Shown: in pieces, positions 46,811-56,776 of the stretch
How positions within the stretch are numbered: the stretch's first letter is position 1
How the letters are laid out: each line of letters begins with the position of its first letter
NCBI GenBank assembly: GCA_963843805.1
Contig: CAWJLY010000001.1
Span: 186,001-250,000, forward strand
Source of the DNA: Ideonella_A sp963843805
Lineage (GTDB): Bacteria; Pseudomonadota; Gammaproteobacteria; Burkholderiales; Burkholderiaceae_C
DNA: 64,000 nt
Reading direction: 5' to 3'
Notes under the pieces: model-generated
Databases searched by the model: none
What the model was told of the DNA's origin: nothing
Seen by the model: only the letters and a program-made list of their open reading frames with translations
Program-made: the position numbers and the translations under genes

Positions 46811-48179
46811 ATGCCCGCCCAAAGCCGATCCGGCGTTCGTTTGTTGACCGAGCCGAGCCGGCAGACGCCGGTCTTCGGCGAGTTCGATGTGGTGGTACTG
46901 GGCGGCGGCCCGGCCGGCATTGCGGCGGCGGTGTCGGCGGCCAACGGCGGGCAGTCGGTGTTGCTGATCGAGCGGTACGGCTTTCTCGGCGGCATGGGAA
47001 CGGCCGCTGGCGTCACCAATTTCTGTGGTCTGCATGGCAACGTCTTCGGCGAGATCCGGCAGGTCGTGCATGGCGTGGCCGATGAGCTGCTCGACCGCAT
47101 GCGCCAGCTCGGTGGACTGAACGAACCGCATTCGGTGTTCGGCGGCAAGATTGCCGCGCAGGCCTACGACAACGCAGCGCTTCAAGGTGGCCGCCGATGG
47201 GCTGGTGCTGGCCAGCGGCGCGCAACTCCTGTTTCACGCCCAGGCGGTGGGTGTGCTGATGGACTCGGCACGGCGCATCGGCGCGCTGTTGATCGAGACC
47301 CGATCCGGCCGTCAGGCCGTGATGGCCCGCACCTACATCGATTGTTCGGGTGACGGCGATCTGGCGGCGCATGCCGGCGTGCCGTACGAAAAAGGCAGCG
47401 ACGGCGAGCAGATGATGTATCCGTCGACGATGTTCCGCATCAACAACGTCGACCCCGAACGGGTCGGCACCGACTACCGGATCTTCGACCGCCTGATGGC
47501 CGAGGCGGCGGCAAACGGCCGCCGCTTCGCACGCAAGACGCCGATCATCCGGCCGCAGAAAAACCCGACCGAGTGGCGAGCCAACGTGACCCAACTGGCC
47601 AATCCCGACGGCAGCCCGGTCGACGGCACCGACGCCATGCAGTTGAGCCGTGGCGAAATCGAAGGCCGCCGGCAAATCGTCGACTTCTTCCAGTTTCTGC
47701 GCCAATCGGTCCCCGGCTTCGAGCAAGCCTACATCCTCGAGATCGCGCCGCAAGTGGGCGTGCGTGAAACCCGTCGAATCATCGGCGACTACCAGCTTAC
47801 CGAACGCGACGTGCTCGATTGCGCCAGTTTCGACGACACCATCGGCGTCAACGCCTGGATGATCGAGGAGCACGTGGCGGGCGACATCAAGCTGAAGTGG
47901 CAGGACATCCCCGGCTCGCGCGGCTTCAACCACCTGCCGTACCGGATGCTGCTGCCAAGACAAGTCGACAACCTGCTGGTCGCCGGCCGCTGCGGCTCGA
48001 TGACCCACATGGGGCAATCGGCGGCGCGTGTATCGGGCGGCTGTTTCGTGATGGGACAGGCTGCAGGAAGCGCCGCCGCGCTGGCCGCCAACGCCGGCAT
48101 CGACCCGCGCGAACTCGATGCCGCGGTGCTGCAACAACGACTCCGGTCCGAAGGCGCCTGGCTTGGTCAGGAGAGCTGA
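46811..48179 (+). CDS. FAD-dependent oxidoreductase, one frameshift
   Basis: About 456 residues. The dinucleotide fold is FDVVVLGGGPAGIAAAVSAA, followed by LIERYGFLGGMGTAAGVTNF with the G-rich FAD contacts, then TYIDCSGDGDLAAHAGVPYE, QVGVRETRRIIGDYQL and the C-terminal LLVAGRCGSMTHMGQSAARV. This is the FAD_oxidored (pfam12831-type) layout, whose members oxidise diverse substrates. The frame changes once near 47180, after KIAAQAYD. It is 16 bp downstream of the Bug gene, so uptake and oxidation of the same compound is plausible. Confidence 0.88.
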
Positions 48180-48233
48180 CGGCCAGGTTCGAGGCAACTC
48201 GTCTCGCCGACCGCGCCGCACCGGTCACCGCTC

Positions 48234-48252
48234 AAGTGGCCAACGGCCACTT
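48234..48252. terminator. Bidirectional hairpin between convergent genes
   Basis: AAGTGGCC-AAC-GGCCACTT is a perfect 8-bp stem with a 3-base loop between the FAD oxidoreductase stop (48179) and the stop of the convergent lipoprotein gene. Its place between convergent stops suggests shared termination, although there is no T run. Confidence 0.5.
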
Positions 48253-50313
48253 CACTCGAAAAGACGCCGATCCAGCGGCAGACGCAGCGATTGGATACGC
48301 ATCGAGTCGGCGCGCTGCAACGACCGCTCAGCCTGTTGATCGGCCTCGATCCGCCGTTCTTCGAGCGTCAATGACCGAGGCTGCTGCGCGGCCAGTGCCG
48401 CCTGATCGAGATTCACTCCCCAGCTCAATCCCGCGCTGAGCGCCAATGGCGGCGCGAGCGATTGCAGCGCCGCCGCACCGACCCACGGCATGACCTCGCC
48501 CAGCACCAGCGCCAGCCGTGGCCGGATCGCTGCATCGCCGATGCGCCCGCGTTGCCCCCAGTTGGACCCGCAGATCGGCGCTGCTGGTGGCCAGGCCGAG
48601 CGGATCGGTGATCGCAAAATCGCGGAAAACGCCGAAGCGCAATTGCATCATCGCCTCTTCGACCAGCATCGCCGCGTCTTCGCGCGACAGGTCCTGGCCT
48701 GGCGGTATCGAATAGCTGTAGTCGTCGTTGACCCGGTCGGCACTGAAAAACGCCGTCACATCGGCCGGTGAGTAGGCCAACTGCCGGGCGTCGGCGGTTT
48801 CGCCGAAAAACTGCACCCGACCCAGCCCGACCATTTCAGCCGACTTGAACGGCAACCGGGCAGCCAGCAGCTGCGAAGGCGTTTGTGCCGGGCTGGCCTC
48901 CCAGACATGAAGATCGCCGCGCAGACTCGCGTGGGTCCGGGGCGGGATGAAGTCGCCGGCATGGGTCAGCTCGTGATACAGGATGCGGCCAAGGTCGTAA
49001 CGCAAGCTGGCAAGCTCGCGGCTGCCGCGCTCGTTCACCGGTTGGCTGCCGACCGCGTGCCGGTTGTCCAGCACATAACGCCACGGCGTGTTGAAGTTCA
49101 ACGCAGCGCCGAAATCCTGCCGCGGATCGGGCGCTTCGCTGAGGGTGTCGCGCTGGGCCGGCGTCAGCCACAGGTTGGCTGCATCGAGGTAGATCGCGCC
49201 CGTGGCGTTCCAGTAGAACGACGGCCGTACACGTCCGCCGATGACCACCGCGGTGGTGGCGTTGAGCATGCGCCGGAAATCGCCATCGCTGTCCTGGGTG
49301 CGCAGGAAACGCTCGAAAACCTCAGCCATCCAGTCGTTCGAGACCAGCACGCGCTGCATCACCTGCTCGACCGTCGGCAGTTCGCCCGCCGTGCTCTGGC
49401 CGAGCAGCGGCAGGCGTGCCAAGGTGCACAGGTTGGCCGGATTGCTCCAGCTCAGATGCGGCGCATAGACACAATCGGCCAGCGCGGCAGCATGCGGCCC
49501 GCCGCGCAGATACGGATAGACACGGCTTGCCGAATTGCTGCCGGAGAACAACGGCTGCGCAGCGCGGCTCGGTGGTGGTTGAACCAGCAGCGTGAAATCG
49601 CCGCTCAGGCTGCGACCATCGGCCAGGCTGGCGGTGACGCGCAGGCGCAGCAAGGTGTCGACGGCAACCGCGGGCGCTTCGAAAACCAGGCTCCAGCCAT
49701 CGCTCTTGGCCAACGTGGTGGCTGGTCCGTCGACCACCGCCCAATTCAGCCGCGCTGCATGTCGATCGGCCTCGCTCAGACCCGCCGGCCAGGCGCGCAG
49801 CGACAAGGTATTGCCGCTCCATGCCGAAGCTTCGCCACGAACCACCAGCGCGGAAGCCGAAGCGGCGGCACCGACCGGCAGATCAGCCTGGGCATCGTGC
49901 AGCCTGCCCTGGCTGTCCCGAAAGCTGACTGCGAAACGATATGAACCGGCGCTGGCGGGCTCGAGCGTCAATGCCTGCGACCGCGCCGACATCAGCGTCA
50001 GCGCAGGTCCGGCGATCTGCGTCCATTGCAGATCGGTCAATTCCAGCCCGCACGACAGCAGCGCCAGCTCGGCATTGCGGCCGATGTCGGATGTGACAGG
50101 CAGCGCCAGGCGCGCAACGGCCCCGCTTTGGCAGTCAGCGCCGACAGCGGGCGCCGACGGCTGCGACATGGAGCCGGGTGGCGAAGCCGCGCTGTCAGCG
50201 CCACCGCCACCACCCCCACCACAAGCCGACAACACCACCAGCCCGCAGATGATGATCAGGCGACGAGTGATGGTCGCAAAATCCACTGAAGTTCGGTCAC
50301 GCAATACGAACAT
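48252..50313 (-). CDS. Lipoprotein with an HExxH metalloprotease-like motif, one frameshift near the end
   Basis: About 687 residues from MFVLRDRTSVDFATITRRLI. The signal segment ends LVVLSACGGGGGGG, a lipobox followed by a Gly run. The N-terminal half looks beta-rich and Ig-like (SYRFAVSFRDSQGRLHDAQA; LLRLRVTASLADGRSLSGDF). The C-terminal half contains YHELTHAGDF with His447-Glu-x-x-His, a zinc-protease motif. Other landmarks are AGELPTVEQVMQRVLVSNDW and AMLVEEAMMQLRFGVFRDFA. The frame changes once near 48555 (after DLRVQLG), leading to the end LRLPLDRRLFE. I do not recognise the family; a surface or periplasmic zinc peptidase is likely. Confidence 0.75.
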
Positions 50314-50321
50314 GCACGTGC

Positions 50322-51227
50322 TCAGGGCGACGGCCCAGCACCCCGGGCTCGGGGACTGGCAAGAACCTGGGTCCAGTAAATCACCGTTTCGCTGTTGCGG
50401 TTGATGACGTAGGACGCCCCCATCTCGCTGAACGACCGGCTCATGATGTTTTTGCAATGGCCTGGACTGGCCAGCCAGGCGGCCATCGCCGACTCGGCCG
50501 ACCCCTGGCCGGCAGCCAGGTTCTCGCCCACCGTGCGCCAGGCGTAGCCAGCCCGGCTGGCGCGGTCGCTGACCTGACTGCCATCGGGCGCGCGATGCGC
50601 AAAATAGTCCTGGCCGGCCATGTCGCGACTGTGCGCGAGGGCAGCGCTGGCCAGACTGGCGTCCCAGCGCATCGGCGGCGCCGGCTCGAAAGCCACATCG
50701 CCGCATCGGCGCGCCTGTGATCGCGCCAGATTGGTCAGACGGAACAGTTCGTGCCCGGCCTGCTCCGGATCACGCAACGAGGCCGACAACAACGGCTTCG
50801 CCAGCACGATCTGCCAACGATTGCCGGTCTTTGCCACGCCGATTTCGGCATGCTCCGGGTTCGATACCGCTTTGCAATAGCGCTGTTCGAGAAACTGCAT
50901 CGCCTCATCGGCATTGGCCGGCCCGCTGATCGAGACCAGTTGCACCTGTGCTGCCAGATAGCCGCGCTTTGAAAGGCTGCGCTGCATGGCCTCAGCAGAA
51001 GTGGCGTCGACACCGGCCAATGCAGCCACCGGAGCCAGCGGGCCGGTCGCCGGTGCCGCTTCGCCGGCACACGATCGGCTGTCGCGCCGAAACTCGTTGA
51101 TCATTCCGATCAATCGTTCTTCGGGACCTGCCGTCGCTTGCGCGAATACCGACCCGCCAGCAAGCGCGGCAGCGGCAGAGACCAACAAGCACCCAGCGGT
51201 CCGAATCGAAGCCAATCGTGAATCCAT
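50322..51227 (-). CDS. CAP-domain (SCP/PR-1-like) exported protein
   Basis: An intact 301-residue protein from MDSRLASIRTAGCLLVSAAA with signal cleavage near VFAQA. An N-terminal divergent domain (EERLIGMINEFRRDSRSCAG) precedes a C-terminal CAP domain: ELFRLTNLARSQARRCGDVA, LAHSRDMAGQDYFAHRAPDG, TVGENLAAGQGSAESAMAAW and the CAP end GHCKNIMSRSFSEMGASYVI. The conserved His and Glu of CAP are present. It follows 9 bp upstream of the HELTH lipoprotein gene on the same strand, so the two probably form an operon. Confidence 0.88.
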   Translation of the reverse strand: MDSRLASIRTAGCLLVSAAAALAGGSVFAQATAGPEERLIGMINEFRRDSRSCAGEAAPATGPLAPVAALAGVDATSAEAMQRSLSKRGYLAAQVQLVSISGPANADEAMQFLEQRYCKAVSNPEHAEIGVAKTGNRWQIVLAKPLLSASLRDPEQAGHELFRLTNLARSQARRCGDVAFEPAPPMRWDASLASAALAHSRDMAGQDYFAHRAPDGSQVSDRASRAGYAWRTVGENLAAGQGSAESAMAAWLASPGHCKNIMSRSFSEMGASYVINRNSETVIYWTQVLASPRARGAGPSP

Positions 51228-51366
51228 CTGCCTTGGGCCAACGCCTTGGGGCCGCGCAATCCCGAGCGGCCCGACGCATCGTGAGCCGTCAAGGATACGG
51301 CCAAGGTGATGCCCTGTCAGAGGTGGGGGCGCTTGTGGCCAATTTCGGGCACACGACAAAAGGAAC

Positions 51367-51395
51367 TTGACAGCGCTGCGCCGGATCCATACTCA
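51367..51395 (+). promoter_or_regulatory. Candidate sigma-70 promoter
   Basis: TTGACA at 51367-51372 is a perfect -35 box, followed after 17 bp by TACTCA (51390-51395), a weak -10. It lies 57 bp upstream of the small gene at 51453. Confidence 0.45.
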
Positions 51396-51452
51396 GGCGG
51401 CGCCGAACCGGTCTGCGCGTGCGACAACCCGAAACAACGAAAGGTCTAGGCC

Positions 51453-51833
51453 ATGACAGACAACCGCAAGGTGCTCGAATCGATTCCGGAATCTGCGTCG
51501 CTGGACCGAACCATGCCAGCCCCCCGGACGCCTGCCGAACAAGGCAAAAATCTCGGCGGCATCACCCAGACAGCCGATTCGGCCTTGCGCCACGGCGACG
51601 ACACTGCCGATTCCGGCGAAACCCCGCCGCTTGCCGGCCCGCGAGCCACGGCACCGGACAAGCGGGCCGACTCATCGGCGACCACGCCGGGCAAAGGCAG
51701 CAGCGCAGCCGACAGCGAGGCGGTCGCAGCCGACGCCCGGACACCGGAGGACGAAAGTGCGCTCGAATCCCTCGGCCGTGCAATTGGCGCCCCGCTCAGC
51801 GGCGAAGCGGCAGACAAAGAACCGCGCCGATAG
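51453..51833 (+). CDS. Small acidic, disordered hypothetical protein
   Basis: An intact 126-residue protein starting MTDNRKVLESIPESASLDRT with AAAGG upstream. The whole sequence is rich in Ala, Asp, Glu, Ser and Thr with no hydrophobic core, so it is probably disordered and hydrophilic, like stress-protective proteins. No domain is recognised. It has a candidate promoter and is convergent with the aceE-type gene. Confidence 0.6.
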   Translation: MTDNRKVLESIPESASLDRTMPAPRTPAEQGKNLGGITQTADSALRHGDDTADSGETPPLAGPRATAPDKRADSSATTPGKGSSAADSEAVAADARTPEDESALESLGRAIGAPLSGEAADKEPRR

Positions 51834-51857
51834 GAAGCTCCGGGGTGCCTGGTCCGC

Positions 51858-54461
51858 TCAGACGAGCGAGCGCTTGGCCTGCTCGACGATGCTGTGTGCA
51901 TCCACCTTGAAATGCCGCCGCAGCGCCGCGCGGGTGTCGCTGCGGCCGAAGCCGTCGGTGCCCAGCGAGTAGAAACGGCGGCCTGGCGGAATGAACTCGC
52001 GCACGCTCTCCGGGACCGTACGCACATAGTCGGTGGCGGCAATCACCGGGGCTGAGCCGCTGCCCAATAAACCGGCCAGGTGGGAGGTGGCGGTTGCCGA
52101 ACCGGCTGCCGCAACGCCATCACGTGCCAGTTCACTCCAGCTGGTGACACTGAATACGTCGCTGCCAATGCCCTGCTCTGCCAACTGTTGCGCAGCCTTG
52201 ATCACTTCGGTCAGGATGGCACCCGAGCCCAGCAGGCTGACCCGCTGCGATGAGTCGGGCGGCCCGTAGTTGCCGCAACGATAGGCACCGCGCAATACGT
52301 CGGCGGCGGCGCCCTCCGGCAGATCGGGGTTGGCGTAGTTTTCGTTCATCAGCGTGATGTAGTAGAAAACGTCTTTCTGCTCGACCAGCATTTCGCGCAT
52401 GCCGGCGTCGACGATGACCGCCAGTTCGCCGGCAAACGCCGGGTCCCAGGCCTTGCAGTTGGGGATCGTCGCGGCCACCAGGTGGCTGCTGCCGTCCTGG
52501 TGTTGCAGGCCTTCGCCACCAAGCGTGGTGCGGCCCGACGTGGCACCGAGCAGAAAGCCGCGCGCGCGCTGATCCGCCGCGGCCCATATTGCATCACCGA
52601 CACGCTGGAAACCGAACATCGAGTAGTAGATGTAGAACGGCATCATCGCCAGGCCGTGCACGCTGTAGCTGGTGGCCGCAGCCGTCCAGCTGGCAATGGC
52701 GCCGGCCTCGCTGATGCCCTCCTCCAGGATCTGGCCGTCGAGCGCTTCCCGGTAGGACAGCACCGAGCCGATATCTTCCGGCGCATAACGCTGGCCGACG
52801 CTGCTGTAGATGCCGACCTGCTTGAACAGGTTGGCCATGCCGAAGGTGCGCGCCTCGTCGGCAACGATCGGCACGATGCGCGGGCCGAGAGCCTTGTCTT
52901 TCAGCAGCGCGCCGAGCATGCGCACAAAGGCCATCGTGGTGCTCATCTCCTTGCCATCGGCGCGCAAGGCGAACTCGGCATAGCTGCCGATCGCCGGCAC
53001 CGCAATCACATCGCAAGCCGTTTCGCGTTTCGGCATCGCACCGCCGAGCCGGTTGCGATGCTCGTGCAGGTAGCGCATTTCCGCGCTGTCGTCGGCCGGC
53101 TTCAGGAAGTTCAGGCCCTTGGCCTGATCGTCGCCGAGGGGCAGGTTGAATCGATTGCGAAACGCGATCAGATCGGTCTCGTCGAACTTCTTCTGGCTGT
53201 GGGTGGTCATCTTGCCCTGACCGGCGCTGCCCATGCCGTAACCCTTCTTGGTCTGCGCCAGGATCACGGTCGGCTGACCCTGGTGCGCTGCCGCTGCGGC
53301 GTAAGCCGCATGGATCTTCACGATATCGTGGCCGCCACGCTTCAGGTGGTCGATCTGGTCGTCGGTCAGACCTTGCGCCAGGCGCGCAAGCTCCTCGTTC
53401 TGACCGAAGAAGTTGTCGCGGTTGAAGCGGCCGTCCTTGGCGGCAAAGGTCTGCATCTGGCCGTCGACGGTCTGCGCAAAGGCACGCACCAGTGCGCCGG
53501 TGGTGTCGCGCGCAAACAGGCCGTCCCAGTCGCTGCCCCAGACCAGCTTGATCACGTTCCAGCCGGCGCCGGCGAACAGCTTTTCCAGCTCGTCGATGAT
53601 GCGGCCGTTGCCACGCACCGGGCCGTCCAGGCGTTGCAGATTGCAGTTGACGACCCAGACCAGGTTGTCGAGCCGTTCACGCGCAGCCAGCGTCAGCGCG
53701 CTCATGCTTTCGGGCTCGTCCATCTCGCCATCGCCGAAGACACCCCAGACCTTGCGGCCACCGCAATCGAGCAGATTGCGGTGCGTCAGGTAGCGCATGA
53801 AACGCGCGTGGTAGATCGAACTGATCGGGCCGATGCCCATCGAGCCGGTCGGAAACTGCCAGAAATCGGGCATCAGATAAGGATGCGGATAACTGCACAA
53901 GCCACGCGCGCCGGCCTCGGGCGCCGTCAGTTCCTGGCGGAAATGCAGCAGGTCGGCCTCGCTGAAACGGCCTTCGAGAAACGCGCGTGCATAAACCCCC
54001 GGCGCGCTGTGCGGCTGGAAAAATACCAGGTCGCCACCATGCGATGGATTGCGCGCGTGAAAAAAATGGTTGAAACCGGTCTCGAACAGATCGGCCGCGC
54101 TGGCATAACTGGCGATGTGTCCGCCGAGTTCGCCGTAGGCCTGATTGGCGCGCACCACCATCGCCAGTGCATTCCAGCGCACCAGCGAGGCAATTCGCTC
54201 CTCCATCGCCAGATCGCCCGGAAACGCCGGCTGATCCTCGACCGCAATCGTGTTGACATACGGCGTATTCAGCTCGGGCTGCCAGCCGACCCGCAGGCTG
54301 CGTGCATGCCGCGCGACTTCATCCAGAACCTGTCGCGCGCGTGCCCGCCCCTGGGTGGCGACCAGCGCCAGCAGCGCATCACGCCATTCGGCAGTTTCGA
54401 CCGGATCGGGGTCGGTCGGGTCGGTCAGGTCGATCGAAGGCAAGCTCAGCGGGTCGGTCAT
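51858..54461 (-). CDS. aceE: Homodimeric 2-oxo acid dehydrogenase E1 (AceE type)
   Basis: An intact 867-residue thiamine diphosphate enzyme. N-terminal marks are NTPYVNTIAVEDQPAFPGDL and NHFFHARNPSHGGDLVFFQP. The ThDP motif GDGEMDEPESMSALTLAAR leads to NLVWVVNCNLQRLDGPVRGN. Further blocks are AQTKKGYGMGSAGQGKMTTH, YSSVGQRYAPEDIG and SGRTTLGGEGLQHQDGSSHL. It is somewhat shorter than E. coli AceE (887). It decarboxylates pyruvate or a close analogue such as 2-oxobutyrate and transfers the acyl group to an E2 lipoyl domain. No E2 or E3 gene is adjacent, so it may be a paralogue of the main pyruvate dehydrogenase E1 or an MdeB-like enzyme. Confidence 0.92.
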   Translation of the reverse strand: MTDPLSLPSIDLTDPTDPDPVETAEWRDALLALVATQGRARARQVLDEVARHARSLRVGWQPELNTPYVNTIAVEDQPAFPGDLAMEERIASLVRWNALAMVVRANQAYGELGGHIASYASAADLFETGFNHFFHARNPSHGGDLVFFQPHSAPGVYARAFLEGRFSEADLLHFRQELTAPEAGARGLCSYPHPYLMPDFWQFPTGSMGIGPISSIYHARFMRYLTHRNLLDCGGRKVWGVFGDGEMDEPESMSALTLAARERLDNLVWVVNCNLQRLDGPVRGNGRIIDELEKLFAGAGWNVIKLVWGSDWDGLFARDTTGALVRAFAQTVDGQMQTFAAKDGRFNRDNFFGQNEELARLAQGLTDDQIDHLKRGGHDIVKIHAAYAAAAAHQGQPTVILAQTKKGYGMGSAGQGKMTTHSQKKFDETDLIAFRNRFNLPLGDDQAKGLNFLKPADDSAEMRYLHEHRNRLGGAMPKRETACDVIAVPAIGSYAEFALRADGKEMSTTMAFVRMLGALLKDKALGPRIVPIVADEARTFGMANLFKQVGIYSSVGQRYAPEDIGSVLSYREALDGQILEEGISEAGAIASWTAAATSYSVHGLAMMPFYIYYSMFGFQRVGDAIWAAADQRARGFLLGATSGRTTLGGEGLQHQDGSSHLVAATIPNCKAWDPAFAGELAVIVDAGMREMLVEQKDVFYYITLMNENYANPDLPEGAAADVLRGAYRCGNYGPPDSSQRVSLLGSGAILTEVIKAAQQLAEQGIGSDVFSVTSWSELARDGVAAAGSATATSHLAGLLGSGSAPVIAATDYVRTVPESVREFIPPGRRFYSLGTDGFGRSDTRAALRRHFKVDAHSIVEQAKRSLV

Positions 54462-54518
54462 CTGTTCAACGGCGCGTTTGGCGAGACCTGCAGTCTAGGC
54501 GCCAGCGCAGCCAGCCGC

Positions 54519-55730
54519 CTATGAGCGAACGTCGGTGATCGGCTTCTGACCCAGCGCCAACAGACTGGCGATGATCAAGACGCCGGCGGAAAAGACAAAG
54601 CCCCGTGACAGGCCGACCCCGTCCGAGATGGCACCCAGCCATACCGGGCCGATGATCTGCCCGGCCGCAAACACCACGGTGAACGCGCTGATGCCCGCCG
54701 ACCAGCGAGCCACCGGCAGGTTGTGCCGGACGAAGGCGGTGGTCGACGCAACGACTGAAAGGAAAGTCGCGCCGAAGACGATGCCTGATACGAATACGGC
54801 AAGCGGGGCATTCGTCACCGCAGGGATCAGCGTCGCCACACCGAGCAGGCAGCAGAACAGCGCGAAGGCGCCACCGCCACGCGCACGCTGCAAGGCGGCG
54901 GCCCACAACTTGCCCGAGACAGCAGTGGCAAGCCCGAGGACGACGAAAAACGGCGTGACGATCGAATCGTTGACGCCCGCACTGCGCAGCAGCGCAATCA
55001 CGAACGTCATGTAGCCGATGTAGCCGACGCCGAACAACCCGTACGCGGCCAGCAGTGCCAGATAGCGGCGCATCGGCGGGAAAGTGCCAGCCACACCGTC
55101 CGTCGCTTGAACACGAGGGCCTTCCGGCATCCTCGACACCACCGGCCACGCGACTGCCGTACAGACGGCTGCGGCGATACCGAGCGCCAGCCAGGACATC
55201 TGCCACCCATGACCATCGCCGAGTGTCATCGGCACCACCCCTGCCGACAAGGCGATCCCCAATCCCGCACCGCCGTAGAAGAGTCCGAGTACAAGGCCGG
55301 AATGGGTAGCGTTTGAAGAGGCGAGTCTGGACGCGAGAATGCCGCCGCAGACAAATACGACGGCGCTGGAAAAACCGCAGGCGGCTCGCAGCACAAGCAA
55401 GATCTCGAAGCGGCAGCCGATACCCGCAGCGGCCATGCAAAGACTGGTCAGAACGCAGCCGGCGAGAAACGCGCGGGTTTCGCCGACACGTCGCGCGATC
55501 GACTGCGTTGCCAGTGCGCCGGCCAGATAACCCACGCCGATGCTGGTATTGAGCGCCCCGGCCTCGGCGAAGGTCCAGCCGAGGTCGGCCTTCATTGGCG
55601 GCAGCAGCAAAGCGTAGGAAAAGCGTGCAATACCCAGCGCAATGGCGGCGCCCATGGAAAGCGACAGGGCCTGCCCGATCAGCAGAAGCTTCGCAGTCTC
55701 GTGGATGGGGGCGGTTTGCTCGGTCTGCAT
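54519..55730 (-). CDS. YbfB/YjiJ-like MFS transporter
   Basis: An intact 403-residue protein with 12 hydrophobic helices. The first segment, LSLSMGAAIALGIARFSYAL with ARFSYALLLPPMKADLGW, is diagnostic of the YbfB/YjiJ family. GFSSAVVFVCGGILAS, LFYGGAGLGIALSAGVVPM and GLFGVGYIGYMTFVIALLR follow. Substrates of the family are not well defined. It diverges from the methyltransferase gene. Confidence 0.9.
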   Translation of the reverse strand: MQTEQTAPIHETAKLLLIGQALSLSMGAAIALGIARFSYALLLPPMKADLGWTFAEAGALNTSIGVGYLAGALATQSIARRVGETRAFLAGCVLTSLCMAAAGIGCRFEILLVLRAACGFSSAVVFVCGGILASRLASSNATHSGLVLGLFYGGAGLGIALSAGVVPMTLGDGHGWQMSWLALGIAAAVCTAVAWPVVSRMPEGPRVQATDGVAGTFPPMRRYLALLAAYGLFGVGYIGYMTFVIALLRSAGVNDSIVTPFFVVLGLATAVSGKLWAAALQRARGGGAFALFCCLLGVATLIPAVTNAPLAVFVSGIVFGATFLSVVASTTAFVRHNLPVARWSAGISAFTVVFAAGQIIGPVWLGAISDGVGLSRGFVFSAGVLIIASLLALGQKPITDVRS

Positions 55731-55959
55731 CTTCCTGCGGCGAAATCATGTGACAGCCAGCGCCGTTTCTACCATCCTCCCCTGCGCTGCCTGAAACAGC
55801 TGAGAAACATGGCAGAAGCAGATTCGTGCAGGCCTGGACCAATTGCCCACGGCGGGCAACGAACTTGGTCATCGTGGAACTCGCCGGCAGATCGTGCAGT
55901 TGACGAAGGCAGTCGACTGATCAAATACGATCGGCAGTTCCGCTGTTACTCAACTTGTG

Positions 55960-56706
55960 ATGTCGACCCTCATTCAAATCGCGCGCAGCATGTCGGTTGC
56001 ACTGCTCGGTGCCATGGTGTTGTGTTCGGCGACGCTGGCGCCCGCCGATGAAGCCAAGGCCGTCGAGCGCTACAGCCGCGTCCCGGCGGGTGCCGACGGC
56101 ATCGGCAAACGCTACATGGGCCGCGACATTGCCGGCGTCATGGGCTGGCAAGGTGCCGCCTGGCTCGAGCGTGAAGAGCGTCAGCGCGAAGAACGCACCG
56201 ATCTGCTGGTGACGGCGCTGCAGCTCAAGCCCGGCATGGTGGTCGCCGATATCGGCGCCGGCACCGGTTATCTGGCGCGGCGCATGGCGCTGGGCGTGGT
56301 GCCGGGTGGCAAGGTGCTTGCCGTCGACGTCCAACCCGAAATGGTGGCGCTGCTGCGAGCCGCGGCGAAAGAAAGCGGGCTGACGCAGATCCAGCCCTCG
56401 CTCGGTTCCGAAGACGACGTCAAGTTGCCGGCGGCGTCGGTCGACCTGGCCATCATGGTCGACGTCTACCACGAACTGGCTTTTCCTTACGAGGTACTGG
56501 GCAGCATCGTCCGTGCCCTCAAGCCGGGTGGTCAGCTTGTTTTTGTCGAGTATCGGGCCGAAGACCCGCAGGTGCCGATCAAGTTGCTGCACAAGATGAG
56601 CGAAGCACAGATCAAGCGCGAAGCCGCTGCGCATGCCCTGGTGTGGGATCGCACGGTGGGCAGCCTGCCCTGGCAGCATCTGGTGGTGTTTCGCAAGCGC
56701 AACTGA
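55960..56706 (+). CDS. Exported class I SAM-dependent methyltransferase
   Basis: An intact protein of 248 residues from ATG 55960 (a GTG lies one codon before). A clear signal peptide (ARSMSVALLGAMVLCSATLA) precedes YSRVPAGADGIGKRYMGRDI. Motif I is MVVADIGAGTGYLARRMALG, followed by VLAVDVQPEMVALLR, LAIMVDVYHELAFPYEVL and ALKPGGQLVFVEYRAEDPQV. Similar signal-peptide methyltransferases are known in proteobacteria, but where they would find SAM outside the cytoplasm is unclear. Substrate unknown. Confidence 0.87.
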   Translation: MSTLIQIARSMSVALLGAMVLCSATLAPADEAKAVERYSRVPAGADGIGKRYMGRDIAGVMGWQGAAWLEREERQREERTDLLVTALQLKPGMVVADIGAGTGYLARRMALGVVPGGKVLAVDVQPEMVALLRAAAKESGLTQIQPSLGSEDDVKLPAASVDLAIMVDVYHELAFPYEVLGSIVRALKPGGQLVFVEYRAEDPQVPIKLLHKMSEAQIKREAAAHALVWDRTVGSLPWQHLVVFRKRN

Positions 56707-56776
56707 TCAAGCGGCTGAAAACCCCCGCACCTTGAATCCGTCAGCGTCTGCACGAACAGCGAGCATCATGCCAAGG

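Noticed and set aside
52482..54524. 680-codon open frame on plus, opposite the AceE-type gene
   Set aside because: It is a mirror of a highly conserved gene in GC-rich DNA; its translation is Arg/His/Gln/Ala-rich with no domain, and it lacks similarity or a ribosome site.
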